The position numbers and the translations under genes are program-made. A stretch of DNA of 64,000 bases, taken from NCBI GenBank assembly GCA_012064415.1, contig SSNU01000220.1, positions 290,708 through 354,707 on the forward strand, read 5' to 3'. This document shows positions 27,192 through 40,300 of this stretch, one piece after another. This DNA is from Gyrodactylus bullatarudis (Eukaryota > Platyhelminthes > Monogenea > Gyrodactylidea > Gyrodactylidae). The first letter of the stretch is position 1. Every line of letters starts with the position of its first letter. Under the pieces are notes generated by a model. The model was not told the origin of the DNA, searched no databases, and saw only the letters and a list, made by a program, of their open reading frames with translations.

Positions 27192-30100
27192 TCAGATTAG
27201 GTCATTATAATAGTCATCATTGAATAAATGAACAAGGGTGTATATCTTTGAATCTTTCTCCTGCTTAGTTGACCGATTTAGAAGTCGATTGAAATCTCTA
27301 TTCAATCCAAATCCAATCGTAACCATTTGACTAAGATTTGGCCAGTAGTGATAGGAATTATTATTTGAAGAGTTAAGATTGAGGCGTTGGACAATCTGAA
27401 AATTTTTTGAATTCGAACACGGCTCATGAATAGCTGTTAGTTGACAACGAATTTGAGAACCATCGCCAACAATAGCTGATGGGCCAGAAGTAGCATAGTT
27501 TCCTGGCCATTTTATTGAAATTAGTAAACCATTCGTTGTGGTTGCATACAAATCGAATTTGTCAGTGTTTCCTGCCCAGATTAAGTTATCCACACGTTTA
27601 ATCGATTTAATATCATCTATGAGAAAATATTATTGTTTACTTTAGAATAAACACATTTATTTTATGTAGTATGGGTGAAATGAAAATGTACATTACTCTT
27701 GAACATTTCTGACAGTAATGGACCCGGTTGTCTTATTTAAGACTCCCAGGAATATTGTAGAATGAAATCGATGTCGAGAGGAACTAAAGCACGGCCTATT
27801 TTAATTTAGGAAAGCTTTAAAAATCTGAAAAATATTGAACAACTGTAGGCTAGAGAGCTATAATTTACTCTAATAACAGTGCTAACTGATATGAAGGTGA
27901 GAATCCATGATCTTTACAAAAATCTCAATTTTTTCATCAAAAATAAGAAATGGCAAAAGAATTTTTGGAATCTTGCTCCCTACTTTTCCCTCGAAATTCG
28001 TAAAATGAGTACACTTTTCTTGAAAACTATTTTCTTCAGAATTTATTTCTTCAACTGGTAAAAGTAGGCAACATGATTTGTATTTCTAAAAGTCTTCGAA
28101 GCCAATTCGAATCAGTTCAAGGTCCTTTTAATCGCTATAACTAGCATCGGTAATAATAATCTGCCAACTCAGAAGAATTAAATTAAAGCTTTTGATGTCT
28201 GATAGTGAGAAATAAGTTATTGAAATGATAAACAGAAGAAACGTACCCCGATTTTTCAATGGTATTTGCATAATGAGGTTGTCTAAGTTCAATTGCTTCA
28301 TAGGCTGCTTCATCATTGCTGACCAACAGGAAATTACATTTTCTAAATAGTTTTTCAAGTATTATGAACTTTAAGAAAGCAAGTACAACCCTGTTTAAAT
28401 CATACAATGTATCAAAGATGCTTCTCTTAATCTCAAGTATTCTTATCACTAAGGAAATAGGTTTATGTGAATTTATCAAAGTTAGTCAATGTAAACTTGG
28501 GAGTAATAATGAAATGAGTCTGCCTTCTTCTATTATGATTCTAGAGTTTTGTTTTAGATTGCAATCATGAATAACCTTGTTAGTATCTATTCGATATTTT
28601 ATTTAATTTACCCTCTCTACTAATAAGTAGATGAAACTTAAATAATTTTGGTTACTTCATCAAAGTTCAGATGTCTCTTTCAGATGACATTTTTGGGATT
28701 TTTTTTTGTAATTCTCAAATTCATTACAATTTTCAAGATGATATCGGAGCCAATAAAGAAAGGATCGCAGAAGGAAATATAATGGATTACCCTGCGTAAT
28801 AACGGAAATTTTGAAAAAGGTTTAGAATCGGTTTTAATCGGTGAATTATAAAAGATTATTCATACCTGGATATTGATATGACCAAATACGACAATCATCA
28901 ACACCTTCCTCACAGCAAATATTTAAAATGTACGAATTCTCGGGATTATTTGATTTTAGTAACTTCCTCTCAACTTCAATCACTCTTGGTTTCACAGACG
29001 CATTCATTGAATAATTGGAACTAGAATTGGGATTGCTGTTCAGTAAGAAACCAGACCATCGAAGAATCTGAATGATTCCTTTCCCCTGTCCAATCCAAAT
29101 GTTTCTATAAAATAAATATATCCAGTTTAAGAGAATTATTTTATTGGCAAACTTATGGCTGTTCCCATCTTGAGCCAAATTCGATTCTATTGTCTAATTT
29201 TGATCCGAAATATCAGGATTCAATTGCTTCAAGTTATTGGAAGCAACAAAATTTTCGAGATTAAACATTGAAAAAGTGAAAATTTGGTGCATTTTTGAAT
29301 TTCGAAAACGGCCTAATTTTGTCCAGATTAAATTTAAAAAAAAATTCTATTTTGACAACACATGGGCAAATTTTATCATGGAATAAACTTCTTCCTGGTC
29401 AAAAGAAATATACCGTGTTTTTAGTAAAAATAGTAATTTTTCATCTTCATGTCAACTAGGTTTATATGAAAGAGGTATAAAATTACATTTCTTAAAAATG
29501 AGTCAAAATACCCTTAAATATGTAATTATAGTAATAAACGGAAAAAAGATTATGAAAATTTTAAAAAAATTTCTCAAAAACCCATTTTATATTACACAAT
29601 TGTATATGGATTAATCGATAATTAAATTTTTTGCTAGAATGTAGTTTTAATTACCATGGTGTAAGCTTTTACTTTATGTGGAGAACTTTAAAAACTATTT
29701 TGTTATTTCTTCAATAAGTTTTAACCACATTCAGGACTGAATTTTATCATTTAAATCTATTTAAAGAATTAGCAATTCACGTAGTTTTTAAAATGGGGTA
29801 TTTACAAAAATAGTATAGTCCTCCTCCCACTTTACTCATATGGTATTTTCTGATATGGTATAGTTATTAACATTTTATTTCTTTTGTGGTATAAACAATG
29901 AATGTAATTACAAAAAAAATTCTCTTATTGTATAGAAATACCAATATCATGCTAAAATTATTTTCACATATGGTATATGATTTTACACAAATGCTTAAAT
30001 TGCTTAAATTAACCTTGAGCGGTATTTTCCCTTGTTGTACGCATGCATACCCAATGTCATATTATGTTACACATTGTTTATAGTATTATTAGCTCAAGAA

Positions 30101-33100
30101 AAAGAAAGTCGCGAAACACCAAAAAATAGATTAAAACGATCTTTATCCTAATTTTCATTCTTACATAATTCTTAACTTAATTAATTAATTAATTATAATT
30201 CTATGGATTTATTCGTGAAAAACTCCGAATTTGAATCGATTCAATCAGTTGAAGAACCTGTTCAAAAATACAATACAGATAGCATAAAAGATTTTTAAGT
30301 GATCGGACCGAATAAATTAGGCTACACAGGCGATTGCCCTTATGAAGATTGTCAGTATGAAATCCGGAGATTTTAAGAAAAAGTTTCTTTAGTAGCTAGA
30401 AAGCTTGTGGTAACCCCAAATCATCTGAAGCGAATTCTCAAATTGGTGTTTTTTCAGTTTACATTTTATTATTTTCTTTAACATTAACGTTTTTTTCATA
30501 ATTTATTATTTTGAATAAATTTTCAACTTATCATTTTTAAAGTATTGCCACTGATAATGCTTTGAGAAAAGTAAATTCGGTTTTAATATATCTTCTTTCA
30601 ATTTACTAAATTTTAATCCAAATAAAAGTTCTTTTTGAAGTTCAATCATAGAAACGTATCAAACTAAGAATAGAATTCAGAATAATGTAACGTTAATGAT
30701 AATAAAATTAATAGGCAGACTATATAGAGCCAATATAGATCAAGTATAATAATCCAAAAATGATATATAGATATATAATTCAAGTCTTTAAAAATAATAG
30801 CCATAGCTACTAGGTAGTGTTGGAATCTGATGAGATCCAGTTGAATATGTATATTTTATATTTTAAAATTTTGTCTGGTCTCGAATATTTTGTTGATTCC
30901 AAAAATTCAATACTGATTTGGCTACTAAAAATCAAAGAAATTTTTCATCATTGTGGGAAAATGAATCATGATTTAAAATCACGAAATTAGAATTCTTCTT
31001 CCAGATGGCCGATTTCTCTGAACTTTTAAATAGGCAAATTCGATTTTGATATCGAATTTTGATCGGAAATATTAGTATTTAATCGCTTCAAATTATTGAA
31101 ATCAAAAATATTTGGAATTTGGCACATTTTCGATGTTCAAAAAATGGCAAATTTTCATTTGATTTCATTATAGGATTCGTGACTATACGGGGGAAAATGT
31201 GGAGTTTTTTCGTCATAAATTCTCATCTTCACATAAAATAGCTCTGTCAGAAAGAAGGGCTCAAGGCTAAGAGATTACTCAGTGCTTACCTCATGATATT
31301 TTTATTGTTAATGGAGAGGGAACATTGAGCAATTGTCTCAGTTTTGAGATCACATGGATATGCAATCAGGTCAAAAGGCTCTTGATTGAAAACTTCATCT
31401 TCACTCTTCTGCAAATCAGGCTGAGATAAGTTGGCTGAAAATTTGACGAAACCGCATTCCCTTGAAGTGCCAAAGATAAGGGCAATTGAAGAAGTAGGAT
31501 CTGCATAAACCACGGACATACAACAGATCTCACTTGACGGATCAGTGAAGTTGTATTGTAAACTTGTTAACCTTGTCATACTCTTGATACTAAGAATGGA
31601 GAAGGAACTATGAAATATGAGGAATCAAATGTTTCAATTTCAAGAAAGAAAATCTTGAATCTCTGATGTTAAGTGAACTACTTTTTGAAAATTTTAATAT
31701 AACTAACCTCGTCCAGACGTTTCCTATTGGTCTAGTTGCGAAAAGATTTATCTCAGAATAAATTTGAATATAGCATATGGCTTAACTATAGGATATAAAT
31801 TTAAATTCCAGGTTCAAAATATTAACTGCTAGATTCTTCTTTGTGATTTGGAGCCCAAGTTATTCAAAAATTATTTAGATTCAAGCGATATATCTGTCAG
31901 GTTCCTACATTTTTAACCCTTAAAGTCACAGAGAATTTAACAGATAGAGTTCAGGCGATTGTATGTTTGAATTCTACAGGTATGATTACTAGATAAGAGT
32001 TATCTTACTTTCTACTTATGACACTGGGAAGTAGGTTCTCAAAAAAATCAACTCTCTTTGAATTAGCATAGCAAGAATGATAGAGCCAGGACCTTTGCGT
32101 ATTCCAAGAGATTAATAAACTTCCTATCGAATGGGGAGACAAAAAAAGTATTTTCTGAGGTTTAAATAAATAATAATGAGTTGCCAATTTATTCCGAATT
32201 ACTAATAAGATTACATGTTAGTGATTTTACCTAACATTAAAATATGAATCTTGCGTGAACTTCTTTTTAAATTTATTTACTATGACTAAAAATCCAAACA
32301 AACCAATAATCAAAAATATCTCATGATCTCTTAATATTTTTCGTTAAATTCATGATTAGACTAAGGTTCCTAATAAAAATTTTCAAAAATATGCGTACTA
32401 TCCCATTAAACAAGAAAATATAATACTTTTCTGATAATCAATAGTTTTCAGTTTTAGATTCACATCTTTAAATTCTTTTTAAAAATAAGTCTTTATTAAT
32501 TGAACAGGTATGCTCCTTTTATGAGATTACACAAGATTAGAGTGCATTGATTACTGCATTTTGATAGAGAGAGAGAGGAAATCAATTACATTAAAATCAT
32601 TCCTTGTCAAATTTTCATACAGAAAGAATGCAATCAATTGACACACAGTCTTTGTGAAATAAAAGTATTCTTACAGGAGTTCATCTATCTATCTATCAAT
32701 ATTTCCAAGAGTATCTTCTCTGGATTGTAAATTAATAAACTTTTTGCTCTCTTGCTAGCGTAGTGCTTTAAATAAAAATTTATTTCACTCTGGTTGAGCA
32801 TAAGAATTATACATGTAATATTTTAAATAAAATTTACTCAATAGATATAAATTTATCGATTAGGTAAGAGAAAGTAAGAAAGATATATATACACCTTGAG
32901 AAGAAAGCCAGCATTTTAATTATTTCTGGAATATATATTAATTATAATTATAAATATTAGCTGATTCCACAGATCAAAATTACAATTAGAATTATTGTTA
33001 TAAGCTAAAAAATTAAATCTATTTAACAAGTTAATAAGCATCTTAATATCTAATCTAGGCAATACAGATCGGATAGAATAAAGCTTTCAGCTCCATAATA

Positions 33101-34344
33101 AATTTGAAACTTGTTATACTAGTTCGAAGAAAGTGGATTAGAGGTAAAACCCTCTGAAAGTGGAACAAATTAATATGTATTAATCGGAGCAGTTATATGG
33201 AGGAGAAGACTTTAGTCTCGTTTCAATTGTCAGTCCCTATGGACCAATCAGAGTCGAGTATATGTTTTCGTAATTTTTTGAAGTCATTCTGATCTGTAAT
33301 ATGAATCTTTTTACATGAATGGAACGAGAATTTTTCGGACTTTCTCAAACATTAAAAATAATTTTACTAGCATGACGAATTTAAAAAAATTATTTAAATT
33401 TTTCAGATAAAGTGAGTTCCACCATTTGGAAGAGCAGAAAAAGTTCCTTAAACCACCATTAAAACTGTAGGAATAGTTTGATTTCGAAATTTTATCCCGA
33501 TTTGACAGATAAATCGATTATGAAAATTCGAAATTCAGAGTTCTGATTCCTATGCCCACCCTAATTACAAATGAATCTATTCTTGAATACATACTACGTC
33601 ATGGCTGTATTTTGAAATTTTGTTTTAAAAACGTCTTTAATGAATATTTACTTCTCAAGCTCATAAACGAGAAGTAGAAATAACTTTTATCGAGTAATCA
33701 TACCCGTAGAATTTAAGTATGAATCCATATCCAAACCATATGAAAAATAACATGAGATCAAAGTTATCTCCGAACCTGTTTCAGTTTAAAGCTCACTCAA
33801 AAATCAAAATTTAAATAAAGAACTTACTCATATGCATGAACCCAGTTATTTGAGTCAGAACACCAGAGTATCATCGACTTATTCTCGACAGGGCTGATAT
33901 TCATAAGAGTTGGCCATCCCTCCTTGTCAAATGGACCTTCAACTGAGTCGAGATTACTCGACGATTTCTCATTCGTTAATACCGTTTTTGGGAATGGTGT
34001 GAAGTCAACTCCGATTGGGTTGTACCAACTAGTCATGAGGAAACAGTTCTCATCGAAATTCTCATTGAGCTGAGCTTTTTTCTTGTAAAAAGAATTCTCA
34101 TCAGTGAAATTCTTCAAAGGTGAGGACCAGGCCTTTGGATTCATATCTGATTTCAGGGTAATGACAAATACTAGGCCATGACGTCCATAGCATCCTGCCT
34201 TTAAATTCATTGCTGCCATGGATATATCATCAGGATTTATCATTTTAGAAGGGTCAGCAAGTGAACAGGCACAATAATCACCGGGATGTTCCTTCACTCC
34301 TGAAATGATCTGATAGCCACCAATCCAAATACGATTATTTTGAT
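27192..34344 (-). other. LRRK exons 27-31: C-terminal WD40-like beta-propeller
   Basis: Exons are 34344-33828, 31589-31290, 29104-28866, 28342-28247 and 27616-27192. Repeating blade motifs NRIWIGGYQ, NIWIGQGKGIIQIL, VISCWSA and NLIWAGNTDKF, plus DIKSMTRLTSL and DDIKSIKRVDN, match the LRRK WD40 pattern. Exon 30 is only 96 bp. Its acceptor (28343-28344) is chosen because other AGs give immediate stops. Confidence 0.8.
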
Positions 34345-37300
34345 CTAAGCGTGTGAACAAAATGATAATTTAATCTTAATCTTTAGTAAATAGTTATATT
34401 TTTACTCTAGACATGTTTTTCAATATCTGCTTTAACTATGCTATCAGTCATAGACAAAGAAAGACAATGTCTGATCTAATTATATAAAACTGAATGAAGA
34501 AGCATTTAACTAATCATTTCCCTGGTTTTATGGTAGAGACCTTATGTAGTATTCAATGCAATTCAATCTTGTACTCCGATCGATGGTAAAAATCCTTATA
34601 TTTTGCATACCTATCATAGTGATGTTGGCGATTATTTTAGATTTGACTGGAGTAATTTATCTGTGTTTACAGCTGGTGTTTAGATAATTAACTACTTACA
34701 GTCAGATAAACTAAACAATCCATTTTAAAATTATCTATAGCTATTTTGAGGTTATTTTCTTTGGTTCTTAATTTAATACTTTTAAATTTGATGAAAAAAT
34801 AAAAAGATGATATCAGTTATTTCACAAATAATAGGCTTTCCTTTCAAGTATACTCATCAGCTTCTATCATGAGAAGAACTAAATTCAGCGAATTTTTCAT
34901 AATACAAAAAAATTATTTCTATTCTAACCAGTAAATTAAAGGTTTTGGATAACAATTTAAACATCATTCGAATTCTCCTGAAGGGCTCATACAGATTCTG
35001 ACGCAGGCTAAAAATCGATAATTTGCAAAATCTGTCTCTATTAAACAATCAATGATTCAATTTTAATTGCTTATAAACATTTATCAGAAGAAAGTCCATA
35101 TAGAAATTCGTCGAATAAACTGGTTAATGATTTGGGTAATAAAATATATTAGAATTCTTCATTGGTTCAACAAATTGATCCAAACAAAGATTATTCTTGA
35201 TTTCACTGTTTGAAAATAATATAAATAGTTTCAAAAGCCAGAAGACATCTGTAATCAAGTATCAAGCAAAATAAATAGTTTTGTTTTTTTGTCACTAAAA
35301 ATTCTTGAATAAAAGGAAGCTTAATTTCAGAGAAATTTTAACAAAACTTACCCATAGTAGCACATGTGATGACATCCAAAATGCGAATTTGATCAACTTT
35401 TCGTATTCGACTCATCGAATTATCGATAATATTCAAAGCTGAGTTGAACTTTGATTCATCATTCATCAGACTAGAATTTGGCATGGAAACAAAGTATTCT
35501 TTAAATTTTCTAATCGAGCTACGAATTGTTGGATTACGTCTGAGACTGGACCCTCCATTCATGATGAGGGAAGACCTTTTGAGAGTGTTGGACATTTGAT
35601 TGCGAATTGAGGGGTTGAATAGAAGTTGAACACTCTCACATAGATTTAGTGCGGATGTTAGCCAGGAGGATTTGCGGAGAAAGGCAAGAATCTGTGAAGC
35701 GCTTGGTCTCTGGCCTGGCTCAGGATGCCAACAGAGCTCCATTATTTTGAGGAGAGCACAAGGGGTCGAGATAATTTGGTTCAAGTTAATCTTTGGTCTG
35801 CCTCCATTGATGACATTTTGGGAGAAGTTGAATTTCAATGAAGGATTATTTTCGCATCCTAGTTCATATGGATTCCTTAGGCTGATTAATTCGCAGAATA
35901 ATATACCCAAAGAGTAAATATCAACTTTCTCAATGTAAGTTTCCTCGCCAAGATATTCAAGGATCTCTGGTGCCATATAGCCGGGAGTTCCAACATAGCC
36001 ACGACAACCGTCTAGAGACGCTCTTGGTCGACTTATACCAAAATCAGCCAACATTAATTTGACATTTCTCGGATCGTTATTATGTCCAGAGTGTGCAGAA
36101 ATCTTTGGCTCGGGCATTTGCCAAATTAGAACATTATCAGATTTGATATCACGGTGGACAATTCTGAGACCATGAAGGAATGTCAATGCATCAGATAGCT
36201 AAACAAAATAAATTATTCTAGTAAATTCAAACTTGAATTTCAAATTGAATATTTTTAGAAAAAAATACTAATAAGTACCTTTTTCAGTTCGTTGAGGAAG
36301 ATATGAAATTCGATAAGGAATTTGTGAAATTCAGTAAGAAACTCATGAAATTCATTAAGGATTAGTTATTTTAAAATGTCATTATTGAAGGAAGATATGA
36401 AATTCAATAGGGAAGTTGTGAAAAACGATATGGAATTTATGCAATTCATTAAGGAATATTCAAGTTTTATTCGTCAAACAAAGATATCAATCCTTCGCTT
36501 GCAAGGGGACAAAATTAAGATAAAAATTACTTTAAATGTAGTGAATAAATTCAATTATCTCAATTAGTCTTCTGATTGGTAAGCTATTGGATAGATGAGT
36601 TTAGTGTGGTTTTGTGTGAAGATTGGTCTCAATTCATTAATCACATGGGAGTGCTTAATCAACCGCTTACAAATGAATCCGCAATCCCAGAGAGAGTTTA
36701 CCTCGAAGAAGAATGATTGTTGATATCAATGATTAATGACAAAAAAACGCCACGAGTTCTACAAAGCTTAATTGATCATATCGAACGTTGAACAATGGAG
36801 AAAAAATTGACTACCTAAGAGGACAAGACGGTATTCCTGTTGCTGAATATTGTATGAGAAGACTCTAGGAGATCGCAGAGGAAGTAAAATAAACTCAATA
36901 AAATAATACAATTCACAAACCATGTTAAATATTATTATCCTAAATTATTGCGAAAAGAAGATAAAATTTTCCTTAATGAATTGCATAAATTCCATATCGT
37001 TTTTCACAACTTCCCTATTGAATTTCATATCTTCCTCAACGAACTGAAAAGGGTATAGTTTTAAATAATAATTGATTAATTCCCAAAAATAAATAAATAC
37101 CTGATAAAGTATGAAAGTGATTGTGATTGGATGCAAAGGATGATATTTCGGATGAAAATTGCCGCCTTGTGTTGAGGGAATTTCTTTATGAGCTGAATAC
37201 AGCCAACTGGAGAGGCTACCCTTTGGAGCAAGTGGTATTACAATTGCCAATGGTTTCGGTTTAATAATTCCTAAAAAGATCAAAAGATTACGCGGATGTG

Positions 37301-40300
37301 GCCGAAGGATTTCATTCATGACGCTAAACGATTCCTGGGACGACTTTGTAATAACTTCCGGTAAATTCCAATGGGTTATCCGATAGAATACGTTGAGCTC
37401 TATTCTTAATTCCTGAAAAAAAAATAATAGGCCAATCAGATAGGAATTAAGTAGAAGTATTCATAAAAAAGTATTGTGTTAAAAAAATACGAAATTCCAG
37501 GATTCATGCTTAGAGTGAATTTCATTTATACTTTAATCTTTGCTCAAGGTCATGACAATAAGTTCTCAACTCATAGGGAAGTTTGGAGAAAACAGACCAA
37601 TCCTTGAAAAACGTTAGATTTTTGCTGGGTCTCTTCAGACTTTATCTCGTTTTACATGTAAATATTATTAAAATGCAATGCACATTAAACCCTTCAATTG
37701 GTTCATTTCGTTAACAAGAAGTCTTCTGTAAGGATAGAAGCGACTTGAATTATTCACAAGTATATTGAGAGTTAGGACTCTTTTATATATTTTCCATAAT
37801 TTTCATTTCAGCTTACCTGATAAGCTTGATAACAAGATTCAATGGATGATAGTTGCCATCTTCTAAGCTGTTGCTGGTAAAACATAACTGCTTCACGGAT
37901 ATTATCATCTTCCATTGTTTGAAAGGTTGCTTCACTAGAGCGATTGTCGCTTGATTGGGAGCCGTTTGTTCTATTTGTATCAATATTCCTAGGCGGCAAT
38001 GGAGGATTCTGTCTAAGAGTGTCATTATTTTGAATATCCTTGGAATGATCGATTCCAGTATTGGTTGATTTTTCAATATCTTTTATAAGATTTACATCAT
38101 TCATGTAGGGCTGTTTGTTGACAACATTTGGATCAATCGGTGTGCTAACTTTGATAGCAACAGGTATCTGTATTAAAAATGAATTTTAGCCTTTAAAGCT
38201 GGGAATATAAGTTTTTAGAAAAAATTTGTCGAGAAAACATAGAAACTGTTGGTTTTTAAACTGTGAACTGATCAAAATGTGTTTTCCAATGACTACGATT
38301 AGAATAGAGACAATCAAATTTTTTTGGATAAGACAAATTACCAGAGAATTTAGCGAATAAATTTTCGATGCTTGAAGAAGTACCAATGATCGAAATATCT
38401 TGCCTTTGTGTAATCCTGATCTATATTATCAGTAGGGTCCGCAACAAAATAGCAAAAATAATAAAAATAGTAGCAAAAAATAGCAAAATTAATAAAATAA
38501 GATTTATTAAATTTTTTACTTCAAATTGTAAATTTTTGCTTTGAATGAGGAATAATATTGAAGTAATACAATAAGTAATCTTTCTGACTTTAATCGATTA
38601 TGAGAATGTTTTGAAAATGTGAGAGAACAATTTTAATGCTACTAGGTATCACCATGTTTCAAGGAAGAAAAAACTCATAAAATATTAATTCAACAATTAG
38701 TTTTAACCAATCAGAAACTTTTGATGATAAAAGTTAGGATTTAAAAAATATTTATATAATCTTATTTATCTTCGAAACTGAGGGGCTTGAGAATTAGCAA
38801 AAATTAGCATATCAACTGAAAAAATAGCAATTGGTTATAAATAGCAAAATTATCTTTTGAACCAAAAATTTTGAGTAAGTCTGAAATAGATTTTTATACC
38901 TTTCAGAAGATTCTGAGCAACATATCAAAAATAGTAAAATTAGCATTTCTGCGGACCCTAATTATCAGATACTATTTGTCAAAATTTGTAAAAAAATTCT
39001 TACTCACATTAACTTGATTACAGGAGAGTGACGATTCAGAGTTTTCATCATTGTTTTGGTGGAGAGTACCTTTGAAAACAGTTCCAAATGAACCTCTTCC
39101 CAAGAAACCTTCGAGTCGGACATAGTCCTTTTCAATGTTGAGAATATCACCTAAATCTTCAAATAACTAGAAAAAAGTCAATCATTTTTATTAGCAGGCC
39201 ATTTACTTGTAATCATCAAGACTCACTAGATCAGGAGCTTTGAAAATCGAATTCTTATGTCGTGGGCATGTTAAAAGGGAAGAATTTGTCTCAATGGAAG
39301 ATGACCGTAGAAAATGTATATGTAAATAATCTTCAATTGTCAAAAAGTAGAGATATTTCTGAATTTCACCCTGTTTAGGATCCCTGTTAGTGGAAAATTC
39401 AAGTGTAAAAATATGCTTCATGTTGATTGATCTAATTCATATCTACTAATTCTTACCCTAATGAAGTAATTTTGATGTTCTTTTCAATACTATCATCGTT
39501 TAGATCATAAAAGTTCATCATGGACTCAACAGCAGATTCGAGACGAAATTCAGGTTCAATATTGCTTGATTCTCTGCAAGAAAAAAAGAAGATGAAAAAC
39601 AATTGTTCAAAATACATTCGCCAACTTACATCTTGGGAGTACTTTCATCGTCAATTTTTTCAGTCATGCAATGAGTACAAGGTATGATACGATTAATTAA
39701 ATAATGGCCCTCGGTCGTTTGTTGAAACTGACTGCCCAAATCTGGATACCAATCCTCTAACAAGTTATCGACATGTTCTAAAATCTATAGAGGGGAAAAA
39801 TAAAAAGATGGAATAATTTTAAATTCTGTTCATTTAATCAGTACAATAAATTCTAGTAAATTATTTAGTTGGTTATTTAATCAGTACAATAAATTCTAGT
39901 AAATTATTTAGTTGGTTAGGAATAAAAAATCTGATTAGTTCCATTGACCAGTAAGTAAACCAATCAAAATGCTTGAAATTGACTCCAAACTTCTATTCGA
40001 ATAGTTAATTAAATTCAAATTCTTTGAGTGATTCTTCAAGAGAAGAGTACTCTAGTTGATTAAAATAAGAAAACCTTGAGAACATAAAGTAAAAATCAAT
40101 AAAATTGTCTAGAGCTAACAAGGGACTCCTTAATAAAAACTTGAGATATCTACCTTTAACATGATAATTTTGAATTATTTCAAGTGTAAGATATTTTGAA
40201 TTTTATTTAATATCCAAAGGTAGACAAGAGAATTTTAATTTTATCGCATCATGTTTTATCAATGAAATATCAGTGTATCCTTTTATAGAAGTTTATAGAT

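Larger units (their letters stand above)
35352..39166 (-). other. LRRK exons 23-26: protein kinase domain
   Basis: Exons are 39166-39008, 38167-37817, 37412-37101 and 36198-35352. The Gly loop LGRGSFGTVFKG, VAIK (catalytic Lys), HRDIKSDNVL, ADFGISRP, GTPGYMAPE and VDIYSLGILFCELISLRNPY are all present, so catalysis should be possible. Between VAIK and the alpha-C helix, exon 24 adds about 70 polar residues, rich in Asn, Ser and Asp. The DFG motif has Phe where human LRRK1 and LRRK2 have Tyr (DYG). After the C-lobe (RPSASQILAFL) a ~120-residue linker leads to the WD40 exons. Confidence 0.92.
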
